Assembly (NCBI RefSeq): GCF_019966535.1 | Contig: NZ_JAIMID010000005.1 | Span: forward strand, 62,001-126,000 | Length of the DNA stretch: 64,000 nt | Direction of reading: 5' to 3' | Source: Mesobacterium pallidum | Lineage (GTDB): Bacteria; Pseudomonadota; Alphaproteobacteria; Rhodobacterales; Rhodobacteraceae | Part shown: piece after piece, positions 63,631 through 64,000 of the stretch | Layout: each line of letters starts with the position of its first letter | Numbering within the stretch: position 1 is the first letter of the stretch | Notes under the pieces: generated by a model | The model's database searches: none | The model's input: only the letters and a program-made list of their open reading frames with translations | What the model was told of the DNA's origin: nothing | Made by a program: the position numbers and the translations under genes

Positions 63631-64000
63631 GTGAACACAGCACTGACAGTCCTCGAAATCGTCTCGCCGGTGTTTTTCCTGGCCGTGATCGGCTTTGCCT
63701 GGGTCAAGGCGGGCTGGGATTTCCGCCTGGAATTCGTGACCCGGATGGCGATGACGCTGTCGGTGCCCTGCCTGATCTTCGTCGCCCTGATGAAGGCCGA
63801 TATCGACCCCGCCGCGCTGCGCAACCTGTCGCTGGCGGCACTGGCGGCTTACGGCGCGGTCATCGTCGTCGTGTCGATCGTCGTGCGTGTCGCGGGACTG
63901 ACGGCGCGGACCTATTCGGCGCCGCTGATCTTCGGCAACACCGGCAACGTCGGCCTGCCGCTGGCGCTCTTCGCTTACGGAGAGATCGGGCTCAGCTACG
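63631..64000 (+). CDS. AEC-family transporter, N-terminal part (runs off the window)
   Basis: The first 123 residues show three to four hydrophobic helices (VSPVFFLAVIGFAWVKAG, MAMTLSVPCLIFVALMK, LSLAALAAYGAVIVVVSIVV) and FGNTGNVGLPLALFAYGE, the N-T/G-N-x-G motif of auxin-efflux-carrier-like exporters. GTG start after GGAG. The remainder lies beyond the window. Confidence 0.9.
   Translation, partial: MNTALTVLEIVSPVFFLAVIGFAWVKAGWDFRLEFVTRMAMTLSVPCLIFVALMKADIDPAALRNLSLAALAAYGAVIVVVSIVVRVAGLTARTYSAPLIFGNTGNVGLPLALFAYGEIGLSY

Overview
The window is a high-GC chromosomal segment from an alphaproteobacterium, most likely a marine Rhodobacteraceae (roseobacter group). The evidence is the rplO-secY-adk and rpsO-pnp linkages, IalB-family and DUF1523/DUF6638-type proteins, an ALDH16-type double aldehyde dehydrogenase, HspQ, RTX proteins, and many ATGA/GTGA stop-start overlaps. 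No tRNA, rRNA, insertion sequence, prophage or CRISPR array was recognised. The assignment rests on gene content, not on a marker-gene comparison.

Layout. 1-3033: the end of the spc ribosomal operon on the minus strand (rplO, secY, partial adk), with rplO carrying its own promoter and a ChaC-family gene where rpmD would be expected. 3100-3696: a small heat-shock gene with a sigma-32-like promoter and a ROSE-type RNA thermometer. 4017-12190: truB, a uracil-DNA glycosylase family gene, two RTX genes, rpsO, pnp and a cold-shock gene. 12317-25518: RNA and cell-wall housekeeping (rnr, LOG family, rlmN, an asparaginase, the gpmI-envC-ctpA operon, a MltB-type transglycosylase). 25993-34899: a minus-strand operon of about a dozen mostly uncharacterised genes. 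It encodes a classic AAA ATPase, a long coiled-coil protein, a lipoprotein, several very small membrane proteins, DUF6638- and DUF1523-type proteins, and one AT-richer inserted ORF. This is the strongest candidate for an undescribed system.

35071-45518: an autoregulated-looking MarR-GNAT fusion, creatinase, an alpha/beta hydrolase, succinate-semialdehyde dehydrogenase, a palindromic repeat array, a beta-lactamase-fold hydrolase with two companion genes, a lipoprotein, accD and folC. 45746-50442: a periplasmic rhodanese with a LysM protein, an EamA exporter, and a chemoreceptor ending in a CheR-type docking pentapeptide. 50470-55076: aroC, then a TPP riboswitch controlling thiBPQ. 55151-59889: ALDH16, deoC and a thiolase. 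59978-60800: a STAS/HATPase partner-switching pair. 60979-61150: a structured RNA candidate ahead of gamma-glutamyltransferase. 61214-64000: gamma-glutamyltransferase, a rhodanese, hspQ and a truncated AEC transporter.

A 23-base intergenic motif (GAGTATTT-NN-GGAATAATGAAAG) occurs five times, with 21 of 23 positions invariant. A related form occurs three more times. At three sites it supplies the start codon, ribosome-binding site or immediate leader of the next gene.
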